Below are positions 45,142 to 52,172 of a stretch of 64,000 bases of DNA, in pieces. Made by a program: the position numbers and the translations under genes. Source of the stretch: Planctomycetaceae bacterium (GTDB lineage: Bacteria; Planctomycetota; Planctomycetia; Planctomycetales; Planctomycetaceae); the NCBI GenBank assembly GCA_024742875.1, contig JANSXP010000029.1:1-64000 (forward strand). Direction: 5' to 3'. Within the stretch, counting starts at the first letter, position 1, and each line of letters opens with the position of its first letter. The notes beneath the pieces were generated by a model. That model worked only from the letters and a program-made list of their open reading frames with translations, was not told where the DNA came from and did not search any database.

Positions 45142-45416
45142 TGGGCGTTTTTAAGAAGCTATTCCGCCGGGCTGACAAGAAATTCAGCCGCGAAGAATAC
45201 CTGGAAACGATGCGGTCAGTTGCTGAACCGATCGCTGCCGCCACTGGTGACCCAGTGGCCGAAGTTATCCAGGCACTGGCGACCACGAACGTCCAGACCC
45301 ACCTGATCGATCGCGTCGTCGAGCTTAGGCAGCAGAATGACGAGTTGCAGAAGCGGTTGAAAGTCCGTGACGCACAGCTGTCAGAGTTGAATGAACATTT
45401 TGAAGGCACTGCGTAG
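45141..45416 (+). CDS. Small coiled-coil protein, last of the coupled set
   Basis: 91 residues from the ATG in the TGATG overlap. A basic start (MGVFKKLFRRADKKF) is followed by helices and a leucine-zipper-like end (LIDRVVELRQQNDELQKRLK). The basic amphipathic N-terminus could bind a membrane or nucleic acid. No family is recognised. A hairpin follows 16 bases after the stop. Confidence 0.6.
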   Translation: MGVFKKLFRRADKKFSREEYLETMRSVAEPIAAATGDPVAEVIQALATTNVQTHLIDRVVELRQQNDELQKRLKVRDAQLSELNEHFEGTA

Positions 45417-45431
45417 TGCGTCAGCCATCGT

Positions 45432-45462
45432 GGGCCAGAAGGCAAGTGTCTTCTGGCCCTTC
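45432..45462 (+). terminator. Hairpin closing the coupled gene set
   Basis: Perfect 10-bp inverted repeat GGGCCAGAAG/CTTCTGGCCC (45432-45441, 45450-45459) with an 8-base loop, followed by TTCAAC. The T tract is poor, so termination strength is doubtful. Position right after the stop supports the role. Confidence 0.5.
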
Positions 45463-45499
45463 AACACAATGCAGCAGTCTCGGGTGCCTGCTGCGGGTC

Positions 45500-45521
45500 G
45501 TCGCCGATTTTGATCGGCGAC
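45500..45521. other. Second hairpin, GTCGCCGAT/ATCGGCGAC
   Basis: Perfect 9-bp inverted repeat with a TTTG loop, 40 bases after the previous hairpin and 50 bases before the next start. It may be part of the leader of the following gene or a second terminator. Confidence 0.4.
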
Positions 45522-45573
45522 GGCCTTAATTCAATCCATTTCCAATTAGGCGGCAACCTCATGGAACCACGAC

Positions 45574-46008
45574 ATGACAGAAGAAACGATTCCCGAATAT
45601 TTCGATCAGGCAGTCTCCGGGCTGAGTAAGTCACTGGGCTGGCTGGAGAACAACCCGGGCGAACGGAACGCGGTCGCTGTGGAGCGGCACCTGGACGCAA
45701 TCCGCGACCGGGTCGACCTGATTCTCGACAGCCGAAAGCGGCGACCGCTGAAACCCTCCAGCCTGGTAGCCACCGAAATCCTGACGGCACTTCGCGCGTG
45801 TGCTGAAGACGTCTACGAACTGGACCAGTCACCCGACAACCGGCAACGCGAATCCCTGTTTGCTCGCGTCCGCCGCCGCCTGACCGCCATTTGCGAACGC
45901 GGGTTCGACATCACCTACGTCTGCGAAGCGAACGACTGGTGGAACACACCGCCGGACTGGGAGCATCTTCCGCCGCAACCCGTCACAACAAAGATAAGCG
46001 ACCGATAG
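45574..46008 (+). CDS. Unknown helical protein
   Basis: 144 residues, soluble and helix-rich (YFDQAVSGLSKSLGWLENNP, VERHLDAIRDRVDLILDSRK, LARVRRRLTAICERG equivalent near 105-120). Ends with a Trp/Pro-rich stretch (NDWWNTPPDWEHLPPQP). No known motif. It converges on the first PEP-CTERM gene with five bases between. Confidence 0.55.
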   Translation: MTEETIPEYFDQAVSGLSKSLGWLENNPGERNAVAVERHLDAIRDRVDLILDSRKRRPLKPSSLVATEILTALRACAEDVYELDQSPDNRQRESLFARVRRRLTAICERGFDITYVCEANDWWNTPPDWEHLPPQPVTTKISDR

Positions 46009-46013
46009 GTGCG

Positions 46014-46808
46014 TTACGCCGACCGCTGTCGGCGACGGTACTGAACAATAGCGCCCGTCAGCCCGAACGCAATCAGTGCAATATGGCTGGGTTCTGGGAT
46101 CGCTGCGACACCAAACGCGATGCCACGTACTGCCCCGAGGTCAACACCAAACGAACCCACGGACGTGGCAGCGCCCGTTGATGTGTTGATGGTATACAAC
46201 TGGTCCGTCTGAGTGTCCGCGCCATACAGGACTCCGTTTTCGTCAAATGACAGTGCCTGAATTTGACTGTTGGCGTGACCGAACGCCCCAATCACTGTGT
46301 GTGCGCCCGTTGTCGGATTGATCGTCAGGAGATTCCCATTCGTGAAGTCAGACGCGTACAGGGTATCTGAGCTGTCAAACGCCAAACCAGATACGCTGGT
46401 CAGATTTACGCGTGAAATGCGAGTACCAGCGCCGGTGGTGGTGTTGATTGTCACCATGTCGTTCGCGCCGTCTTCGAAGCCCCAGAGCGTACCACTGCTG
46501 TCGAACGCCAGGCCACGGACTCCAACCAACCCGAAGGCGCCGACGACTGTTGCGTCGCCTGTAGACGTATTGAATCTGACAAGATTGGCGTCCAGATCCG
46601 CCGAACCGAACACTGTTCCGTTTGAACTTACCGCGATTCCCCCCATACGCATGACGTCACTGCCGATCGGTCCAACTGGGGTGCCTTCGCCGGTCGCTTT
46701 GTTGATTGTGATCAGCTGGTTTGTGGCATTGTCGACACCGTAAAGGACTTCAGCGGAGCATTCGGACGCAGCGAACAAAAGCAGGCAGGCAATGGCGAAA
46801 CGTCGCAT
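46014..46808 (-). CDS. PEP-CTERM-sorted beta-propeller-like protein, copy 1
   Basis: 264 residues: signal peptide (RRFAIACLLLFAASECSAE), then five or six repeats of a ~40-residue unit of the type VLYGVDNATNQLITINKATG, and a C-terminal PEP-CTERM anchor (IPEPSHIALIAFGLTG, then a basic RRRQRS end). The repeats resemble propeller blades. PEP-CTERM proteins are exported and processed by an exosortase in species with an extracellular matrix; no exosortase gene is in the window. It is paralogous to the gene at 46897-47685, and the similarity continues about ten bases upstream of the start codons (GAAAGCTCGAA). Confidence 0.85.
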   Translation of the reverse strand: MRRFAIACLLLFAASECSAEVLYGVDNATNQLITINKATGEGTPVGPIGSDVMRMGGIAVSSNGTVFGSADLDANLVRFNTSTGDATVVGAFGLVGVRGLAFDSSGTLWGFEDGANDMVTINTTTGAGTRISRVNLTSVSGLAFDSSDTLYASDFTNGNLLTINPTTGAHTVIGAFGHANSQIQALSFDENGVLYGADTQTDQLYTINTSTGAATSVGSFGVDLGAVRGIAFGVAAIPEPSHIALIAFGLTGAIVQYRRRQRSA

Positions 46809-46896
46809 TTCGAGCTTTCAGAAGGCAGACTTCGGCGATGGAGGGGACAACGGAAGTGCGATCGTCGCGATCACACAACGGCCGGGTCATGACGAA

Positions 46897-47685
46897 TCAT
46901 TCTGACCGGTGGCGGCGACGATACTGTACAACGGCGCCGGTAAGCCCAAAGACAATCAAAGCGATATGGCTGGGTTCCGGAATCGCCGCGACACCGAATG
47001 CGATACCACTAACAACACCGAAGCCACCTTCAAACTCGCCGACGGCAGTTGCTTCTCCGGTCAGTGTATTAATCGTGAATAGCTGGTCCGTCGTAACGTC
47101 CGCTCCGAAAAGTGTGCCGTTAGAATCGAATGACAGTGATCGGATGCTACTCCCCATCTGGTCAAACGAGCCCACAACGTTGTGTGCCCCGGTGAGCGGG
47201 TTAATGGTTAACAGGTCGCCGCTGACGGAGTCCGTAGCAAACAACTGGTCAGTTGTGTCAAACGCGAGGCCGGAGACATTTGTCAGTGACACAGTCGATA
47301 TCGCTGTGGCTTTACCGGTGGAAGTGTTAATCGTGACGATACTGTCAGTGCCGTCATCGATGCCATACAGCACTCCACCGCTGTTAAACGCAAGTCCCCG
47401 GATTCCAGGCAGTTCGAAGGCGCCCACCACTGTTGCGAAACCCGTAGTCGGGTTGATGGTGACGAGGTTTGCTTCAAAGTCAGCGGAGCCAAAGATGACC
47501 CCGTCTGATCGCACGGCGATACCGGCCATACGGGCTGTGCCAAGGGCTCCCACCGCAGTACCCAGACCGGTCGACGCGTCAATTGTGATCAACTGGTCTG
47601 TGGCATTGTCGACGCCGTAAAGCACTTCGGCGGAGCATTCGGACGCAGTGAAAAAAAGCAGGCAGGCAAAGGCGAAACGTCGCAT
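46897..47685 (-). CDS. PEP-CTERM-sorted beta-propeller-like protein, copy 2
   Basis: 262 residues from ATG 47685; the frame is open to 48105 but the signal peptide (RRFAFACLLFFTASECSAE) fixes the start. Same plan as copy 1: repeats such as VLYGVDNATDQLITIDASTG and GLAFNSGGVLYGIDDGTD, and the anchor IPEPSHIALIVFGLTG with a basic end. The two copies are close relatives by eye over the whole length, so this is a tandem duplication. It would be transcribed into copy 1, with 88 bases between. The role in a mobile element is unclear; it could be a cargo surface protein. Confidence 0.85.
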   Translation of the reverse strand: MRRFAFACLLFFTASECSAEVLYGVDNATDQLITIDASTGLGTAVGALGTARMAGIAVRSDGVIFGSADFEANLVTINPTTGFATVVGAFELPGIRGLAFNSGGVLYGIDDGTDSIVTINTSTGKATAISTVSLTNVSGLAFDTTDQLFATDSVSGDLLTINPLTGAHNVVGSFDQMGSSIRSLSFDSNGTLFGADVTTDQLFTINTLTGEATAVGEFEGGFGVVSGIAFGVAAIPEPSHIALIVFGLTGAVVQYRRRHRSE

Positions 47686-47796
47686 TTCGAGCTTTCGATG
47701 GTCGGAATTTGGTGGGGTGGCCTGTGAGTTAATCAGACTAACTGGTTGGAAGCCAGCGTCATCGCCTAGTCCCGTCAGCCTTTCCATTTTCCAGAG

Positions 47797-47826
47797 CTGT
47801 CCACTGTGGGAATCCACAGTGGACAG
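47797..47826. other. Perfect 13-bp inverted repeat
   Basis: CTGTCCACTGTGG (47797-47809) and CCACAGTGGACAG (47814-47826) separated by GAAT. It lies between the divergent PEP-CTERM gene and the small plus-strand gene, a place for a shared operator or a recombination site. No T tract on either side, so a terminator is less likely. Confidence 0.6.
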
Positions 47827-47828
47827 CA

Positions 47829-48117
47829 TGGAATACCAGAACGATGCGAGAAATACCTGAATACAGGGGTACAAGTCGCCGACCAGTTCGACGCCTATGC
47901 CCAGACTGCGACGCAACAGACCGTGCAGATGGCGACGGATCTGGCCAGGCGGGTGGGACTGCTGGAAATAGCAGACGTGGCCAATCTGGACAACGTCGTG
48001 GAAGACCTGAAGGACCGTATGGTGGCTATCGCGGACCGGTCGTACCGCATTGCGGCACTGCGTCAGCGGATTGACGCATTTGCCGAAGGGCGGAAGGACC
48101 GCCATGGCGACGACTGA
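47829..48117 (+). CDS. Small helical protein, probably frame-broken near its start
   Basis: The downstream frame (to TGA 48117) encodes about 90 helix-rich residues (VADQFDAYAQTATQQTVQM, NVVEDLKDRMVAIADRSYR). In that frame the only upstream start is a GTG at 47806 inside the inverted repeat. The ATG at 47829 begins MEYQNDAR in another frame; one extra A in the AGAAAT near 47850 would join it smoothly to KYLNTGVQVAD. I therefore read this as one gene with a single-base gap. No known family. A hairpin follows after the stop. Confidence 0.45.
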
Positions 48118-48133
48118 TTTGCCCAGACGACAA

Positions 48134-48163
48134 AACCCGCTGCGCGGGCCGTCGCAGCGGGTT
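48134..48163. terminator. Hairpin after the small helical gene
   Basis: 11-bp inverted repeat AACCCGCTGCG/CGCAGCGGGTT with an 8-base loop, 16 bases after the preceding stop. On the minus strand it is followed by TTTG; on the plus strand there is no T tract. Possible terminator. Confidence 0.45.
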
Positions 48164-48602
48164 ATGGGAAAACGCGGGACGTTTTCACGCCCCGCGCGGG
48201 CCCCGAAGATGTGGACGCATCCGGTGGGCTTCAGCCCACTGAATGCCGGGGAGGATACCGCGTTTGGTCTGCTGCAGCGACCACACCGCCTTGACAGGTG
48301 GGTCGGGATGGGTGAACGTCCAGAAGAAGCCTTCGGCCAGCGTGGCCGGAGCGGCGAAGAGTCGGATCGTCGACAGGCTGCAACCTGTTCGGCCCCATTC
48401 GGCTTCTCACCACCCGCAGACTGCCATAACAGCCTGACGAACGATGTCGACGATGCCTTTCTTATCGCACCGTGCGCGCTTACGCAACCACTATTGCTTG
48501 GTCGCGTTGCCCAATCGTTTCAACCTGCACCACCGGTCTGCGCTAACACCACACAATAGATCGGAGACGGCATGCGAAGACCCTCATAACTGCGCATGAA
48601 AA
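48164..48602. other. Stretch without a convincing gene
   Basis: A 169-codon plus frame (48050-48559) crosses this stretch but starts inside the previous gene, has an irregular composition and no motif. A minus frame (48231-48413) is equally unsupported. Because a terminator-like hairpin follows at 48603, a small transcript could end there, but nothing identifies it. Confidence 0.35.
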
Positions 48603-48642
48603 AAGACGCTTCGGGCGGCAACCCGTCGCGTCTTGCATTTTT
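48603..48642 (+). terminator. Terminator-like hairpin with T5 tail
   Basis: AAGACGC (48603-48609) and GCGTCTT (48628-48634) with an inner CGGG/CCCG pairing, followed by GCATTTTTG. No gene precedes it within 480 bases, so it either ends an unseen small RNA or isolates the block that follows. Confidence 0.6.
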
Positions 48643-48731
48643 GTCCCGACAGTCCAGGCAGGATTTGTCGTTCCCCGTTTCAATGAACGGATGATTTCGC
48701 GGTGAAACACCACGCGGGACATCTGCGTTAT

Positions 48732-49124
48732 ATGGAAGACGCTATCGGTATGTCAACACAGAAGGCCCCACACCAAAACACGTCAACAGAAATTCGGCAG
48801 GGTGGAACCAGATCAGCCGTCAGGCAGAAGTATCTGGAACGCAACCGGCTGTTGTTTCAGGAATTCGCAGACCTGAAATATATCCGGCTCATTCCCAATG
48901 CGTTCTACACAAAGCAGGAAGTTTTAGGTCTGCTCAGTCCGAACATTTCGGACGACAAATGGCAGGCGCTAATCTGGTTGTATGGACTGGAAGTCTGTAC
49001 CACCAACGAAGGCGACGAAGTCTTCGGTCTGGACGTTCAGGTCGCCTGGCGACGGATGACGAGCGCGGGACTGAGTTACGAAGAAACCCGGGCACTGGTG
49101 AAAGAAGCGAAACGAAAACCATGA
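48732..49124 (+). CDS. Unknown protein, first of the FRG-integrase operon
   Basis: 130 residues from ATG 48732; GTG 48702 and ATG 48750 are alternatives. Basic first half (SAVRQKYLERNRLLFQEF) then LSPNISDDKWQALIWLYGLE and SYEETRALVKEAKRK. No family is recognised. Its stop overlaps the ATG of the following gene (ATGA), so they are co-translated. Confidence 0.6.
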   Translation: MEDAIGMSTQKAPHQNTSTEIRQGGTRSAVRQKYLERNRLLFQEFADLKYIRLIPNAFYTKQEVLGLLSPNISDDKWQALIWLYGLEVCTTNEGDEVFGLDVQVAWRRMTSAGLSYEETRALVKEAKRKP

Positions 49125-49558
49125 AGATGACGAATCTGGAAATGGCCTTGGCCCTGTCTGACGCGGGACTGGATCTGACGGGCGTGATCGGTGAAGCGTT
49201 CGCTATGGAGCGGTTTGGCATGAAGCCGGCTCCACGTCGCCAGCCCGGTTTCGACGGTGTCCTTCCGAATGGAAGGACCGTTCAGGTGAAGACCAAAGGA
49301 CCGAACAAGGATGGGGTTCTTCCGGGCGACCGAGAATACTTTGGCAAAGTCGCTGGGTACAACTTTGACTTCTTTTTAGGCGTCCAACTGGATGTGAATT
49401 ATCGCGTTTGGCGTTACGTATTTCTCGATGCGGACGCACTCCGTGGCCACATCACCGGGCAGTCGCAAAAGTCATGCAATGGAACCAAAGATGGCGAACA
49501 CTACTTGATCTTGCTGACGGCGACGGAGAAAGAACTGTGGATCCCCGGCGACGAATAA
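49121..49558 (+). CDS. PD-(D/E)XK-nuclease-like protein
   Basis: 145 residues. LTGVIGEAFAMERFGMK and then PGFDGVLPNGRTVQVKTKGP show the order helix, D, beta hairpin, Q-x-K that is typical of restriction-endonuclease-like (PD-(D/E)XK) folds; FDFFLGVQLDVNYRVWRYVF is the usual next strand pair. Similar short proteins (DUF6998-like) are seen in defence and element contexts. Candidate catalytic residues are the aspartate of GFDG and Q/K of VQVK. Its length is small for an active restriction enzyme, so it may act with a partner. Assignment is by pattern only. Confidence 0.6.
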   Translation: MKMTNLEMALALSDAGLDLTGVIGEAFAMERFGMKPAPRRQPGFDGVLPNGRTVQVKTKGPNKDGVLPGDREYFGKVAGYNFDFFLGVQLDVNYRVWRYVFLDADALRGHITGQSQKSCNGTKDGEHYLILLTATEKELWIPGDE

Positions 49559-49573
49559 AAGGAATGGCCTCCG

Positions 49574-49858
49574 ATGATCGCCCCGACCAAATTACCCGGC
49601 GATGAACTGCTGCAGATCCTGAAGCAGGCCTCCGTTCGGTTCGGCGAAATCACCGACGAACTACGCGAAGACCTGACGATCGGAATGGCGCTGACGGCGG
49701 TCATGGCGGATGATGCGGTGGCACAGGTCCAGGCAATGATCTCCGAATCGCCGGAGATCGCCGCTGTGTACCTGAAGCAGACGGCGGAACTGGCGGCGGC
49801 AGTGCGGACGATGGCGACAGTCCGGGGCGAACTTAAACGACGGGCGGACAACAACTGA
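49574..49858 (+). CDS. Small helical protein of unknown function
   Basis: 94 residues, almost entirely helical (LLQILKQASVRFGEITDEL, AAVYLKQTAELAAAVRTM). No motif recognised. It lies between the nuclease-like and FRG genes with 15- and 16-base gaps and belongs to the same operon. Confidence 0.55.
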   Translation: MIAPTKLPGDELLQILKQASVRFGEITDELREDLTIGMALTAVMADDAVAQVQAMISESPEIAAVYLKQTAELAAAVRTMATVRGELKRRADNN

Positions 49859-49874
49859 ACTGGGAGACGGAGCA

Positions 49875-50806
49875 ATGTTTGATATTGAAACTGTAGACCT
49901 AACATCTGCCAAAGAATTCATAGACTTCATACTCGCCTACCAACCAGGCAATAATGCAATTTACCGGGGCTTGAGTGACGCGAAGTATGAGTTACGTCCA
50001 ACTGCGGGGAGATGCAACCTTGAAGCTTGGTATGCGCTGAGCAAGACGGACGAACAGCTGTACGCATCGCTGAGGCGATTCGACGTCGACAGCATGACGA
50101 TTGAAGAGTTCATGGTACTCAGACAATTCTGCAGGGAAATGGATCAACAGGGTCTACCGCTGCCCCCAATCGCCCCACAAACCTTCGAGGTCCTTACTAG
50201 TTCATTCGGGGACTCCGTCGTGCATCGAAACGGATATGTATTCAACGAACTTCACGCGTGGCCATCCCCCACATGACATATCTGTTGGCGATTGCGCAGC
50301 ATTACGGTGTGCCCACACGCCTTCTTGACTGGACAAGAGATCCGCTCGTGGGCATGTACTTCGCCGCGTCTGGGGGCCTGCGGTACAAGGATGACGAGAG
50401 CAGGAAGATTGTCATTTGGGCAACGTCGGAAACACTATTGGAAACTCTGAACCCCAATGAATTAATGGTCGTTCGCCCTCCATCCTTTACGAACCGAAAT
50501 CAGCGATCGCAATCAGGTTTGTTCACAACAGCACGGGGAAAGCTGGAGAATTTGGAGACGATTCGTCTGTTCAAGGACTTGTCCAAAGATTCGAGCACCG
50601 GGGTACAACCGTGCGGATCTACAAAAGCCATGCTCCCGGCCAGTGAAAGCCCAAAAGTACTGCAGTGGCTAATCGACCTGCGCGTCGTCGCCCGCATCTT
50701 TCCCGGCTTCGATGGCATACCCCGAACCATGGAACTCAAAGCACAATGCCGCGCGGCTATTCGAGATGCTGACAAAGGAGAGTCCAATGCCCCGATCGCT
50801 GAGTGA
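49875..50806 (+). pseudogene. FRG-domain protein, interrupted by a single-base frameshift
   Basis: The first frame (49875-50276) starts after GGAG and carries AIYRGLSDAKYELRPTAGR, the start of an FRG domain. It stops at HAWPSPT. The continuation lies in another frame (to 50806) with YLLAIAQHYGVPTRLLDWTRDP and MYFAAS, the conserved second half. One added C in the CCCCC run at 50266-50270 joins both halves into a protein of about 310 residues. FRG proteins occur with phages and defence islands; their activity is not established. The last 20 bases overlap the integrase start. The break may be decay, phase variation or an assembly error. Confidence 0.75.
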
Positions 50807-51901
50807 CCCCGCTATCAGAAAGAACAGCCACGGCAAGTGGTACTGCCACGTCAGCATGGGGCTGGATGCAAATGGCAAGCGGGTTCGAAAGTACATTTCG
50901 GGCGACTCAAAGAACGACGTCCGCCGTCGCAAAGACGAACTTGTCCGGTCCCACACCGACGGCACGTTCGCGGCGGAATCGCCAACAACGCTGGAAGCCT
51001 TCATGGCCGATTGGCACGAAGTCACTGGCGTGAACAAGGGTATCCGGACCCGTGACAACGAACGCCGCGACATGCGTCTTCGAATCCTGCCATATCTGGG
51101 TAAGAAGCGTCTGACGGATATCAAACCCGTCACGCTGGACAGGTGGATTCAGCAGATGGAAAAGGACGACCACACGACGCACTGCCGCCACGACGCGTTC
51201 TGTGTCCTCCAAAAGTCGCTGAACTATGCAGTGAAAAAAGGGATGTTGACGGTGAATCCCTGCCACCGGGCGGAGAAGCCAAAACGCCCGAAGAAGAAAA
51301 AAGTGGACCGGATTCTGTCAATGGACGAATACCGGCGTCTGTGCAACGCCTGCGATGGCCACCCGATGGGTTCACTGGTCGCCGTGGCGATGCTGACCGG
51401 GTTTCGCGCGGGTGAATTGTTCGCCCTGGAATGGGACGACATCGACTTCGACCAAAAGGTCATTCATCTTTCCCGGGCACTGACGGAGGGGGAAGGCGAC
51501 CGCGAAGTGAAAGAAACCAAGTCCGGCGACAGCCGCCGCACGGCGATCGACGACAACGTGATCAAATGGCTGGACCACCGTCGCGCACACACACCAGACT
51601 CCGCGAAGGACAGTCCGCTGGTCTTCTGCGACCAAAAAGGCGGATACCTCCGCCGGAACAACGTCAGATACCGCGTCTGGACGCCCATTTTTGAAGCGGC
51701 CGGCCTGGAGGGGATTACGCTCCACAGCATGCGGCACGTCCAGGCATCCTTCATGATTCGCGCCGGAGTCGCCCCGAAGGTCGTTCAGGAACGTCTGGGA
51801 CACGCCCGGATCGCCATCACAAGGATCTGTACGGACACCTTTGGGACACAGCACAGCGGGAAGCCGTGGACGCCGTCAGCCGGATGCTGGCCACGGCCTG
51901 A
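50787..51901 (+). pseudogene. Tyrosine integrase, frame-broken just before the catalytic tyrosine
   Basis: Starts at ATG 50787 after AAAGGAG. An N-terminal AP2-like arm (HGKWYCHVSMGLDANGKRV), a core-binding domain and the catalytic domain are present: arginine in GFRAGELFALEW, lysine region, HSMRHVQASFMI (H-x-x-R) and LGHARIAIT. The present frame then leaves the family pattern and runs to 52004, crossing a terminator and part of the tRNA. Adding one A at ATCACAAGG (51818-51823) restores KDLYGHLWDTAQREAVDAVS and ends at TGA 51901; the tyrosine codon is 51830-51832. As read here the enzyme would lack its nucleophile. It is the element's integrase and points at the tRNA. Confidence 0.85.
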
Positions 51902-51948
51902 TTTGACACTGGCCAGTTATGGTCAAATTAATGTCAAATCGGCGCATG

Positions 51949-51983
51949 AAAAAGCCCGCGGGGTCTCCGCGGGCAGTGTTTTT
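51949..51983. terminator. Bidirectional terminator between integrase and tRNA-Val
   Basis: Perfect 8-bp GC-rich stem GCCCGCGG (51954-51961) / CCGCGGGC (51967-51974). Plus strand continues AGTGTTTTTATT; minus strand continues TTTTTCATG. It can stop transcripts from the integrase and from the tRNA. Confidence 0.85.
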
Positions 51984-51985
51984 AT

Positions 51986-52059
51986 TGGACCTAACTGGAC
52001 TTGAACCAGTGACCTCCACGATGTCAACGTGGCGCTCTAGCCAACTGAGCTATAGGTCC
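51986..52059 (-). tRNA. tRNA-Val (anticodon GAC)
   Basis: On the minus strand the gene folds into a full cloverleaf: acceptor GGACCTA/TAGGTCC, D stem GCTC/GAGC, anticodon stem CCACG/CGTGG with loop TTGACAT (anticodon GAC), T arm CTGG-TTCAAGT-CCAG. Discriminator base is A and CCA is not encoded. The 3' end faces the integrase, the usual target of tyrosine integrases. Confidence 0.95.
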
Positions 52060-52172
52060 GAGTGCCGGGAATATATCGGCAGCCAGAGGCGAAATCAATT
52101 GACTGATTCGCCTGGATTTTGGATTCTCACACGAGTTTTTGCTCGTTTCCTGCCACCTGTGTTGCGATTGGG

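Larger units (their letters stand above)
42357..51985. mobile_element. Putative integrative element at tRNA-Val(GAC)
   Basis: About 9.6 kb of mostly small, unassigned genes between the nucleoside hydrolase and a tRNA-Val gene, with a tyrosine integrase as the last gene facing the tRNA 3' end. Content differs sharply from the flanks: a zinc-ribbon protein, an excisionase-like helix-turn-helix protein, start/stop-coupled small genes, two PEP-CTERM genes, a PD-(D/E)XK-like protein and an FRG protein. The right border is taken as the tRNA 3' end. The left border is only a guess: no copy of the tRNA 3' end was found near 42.3 kb by eye. No replication, capsid or conjugation gene is recognised. Confidence 0.55.

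Noticed and set aside
48050-48559. 169-codon plus-strand frame
   Set aside because: Begins inside another gene, no ribosome site, no motif, irregular composition.
50712-52004. Intact 430-codon integrase ending inside the tRNA
   Set aside because: The last ~80 residues do not follow the family and cross a terminator; the alternative frame restores the tyrosine and a normal end.
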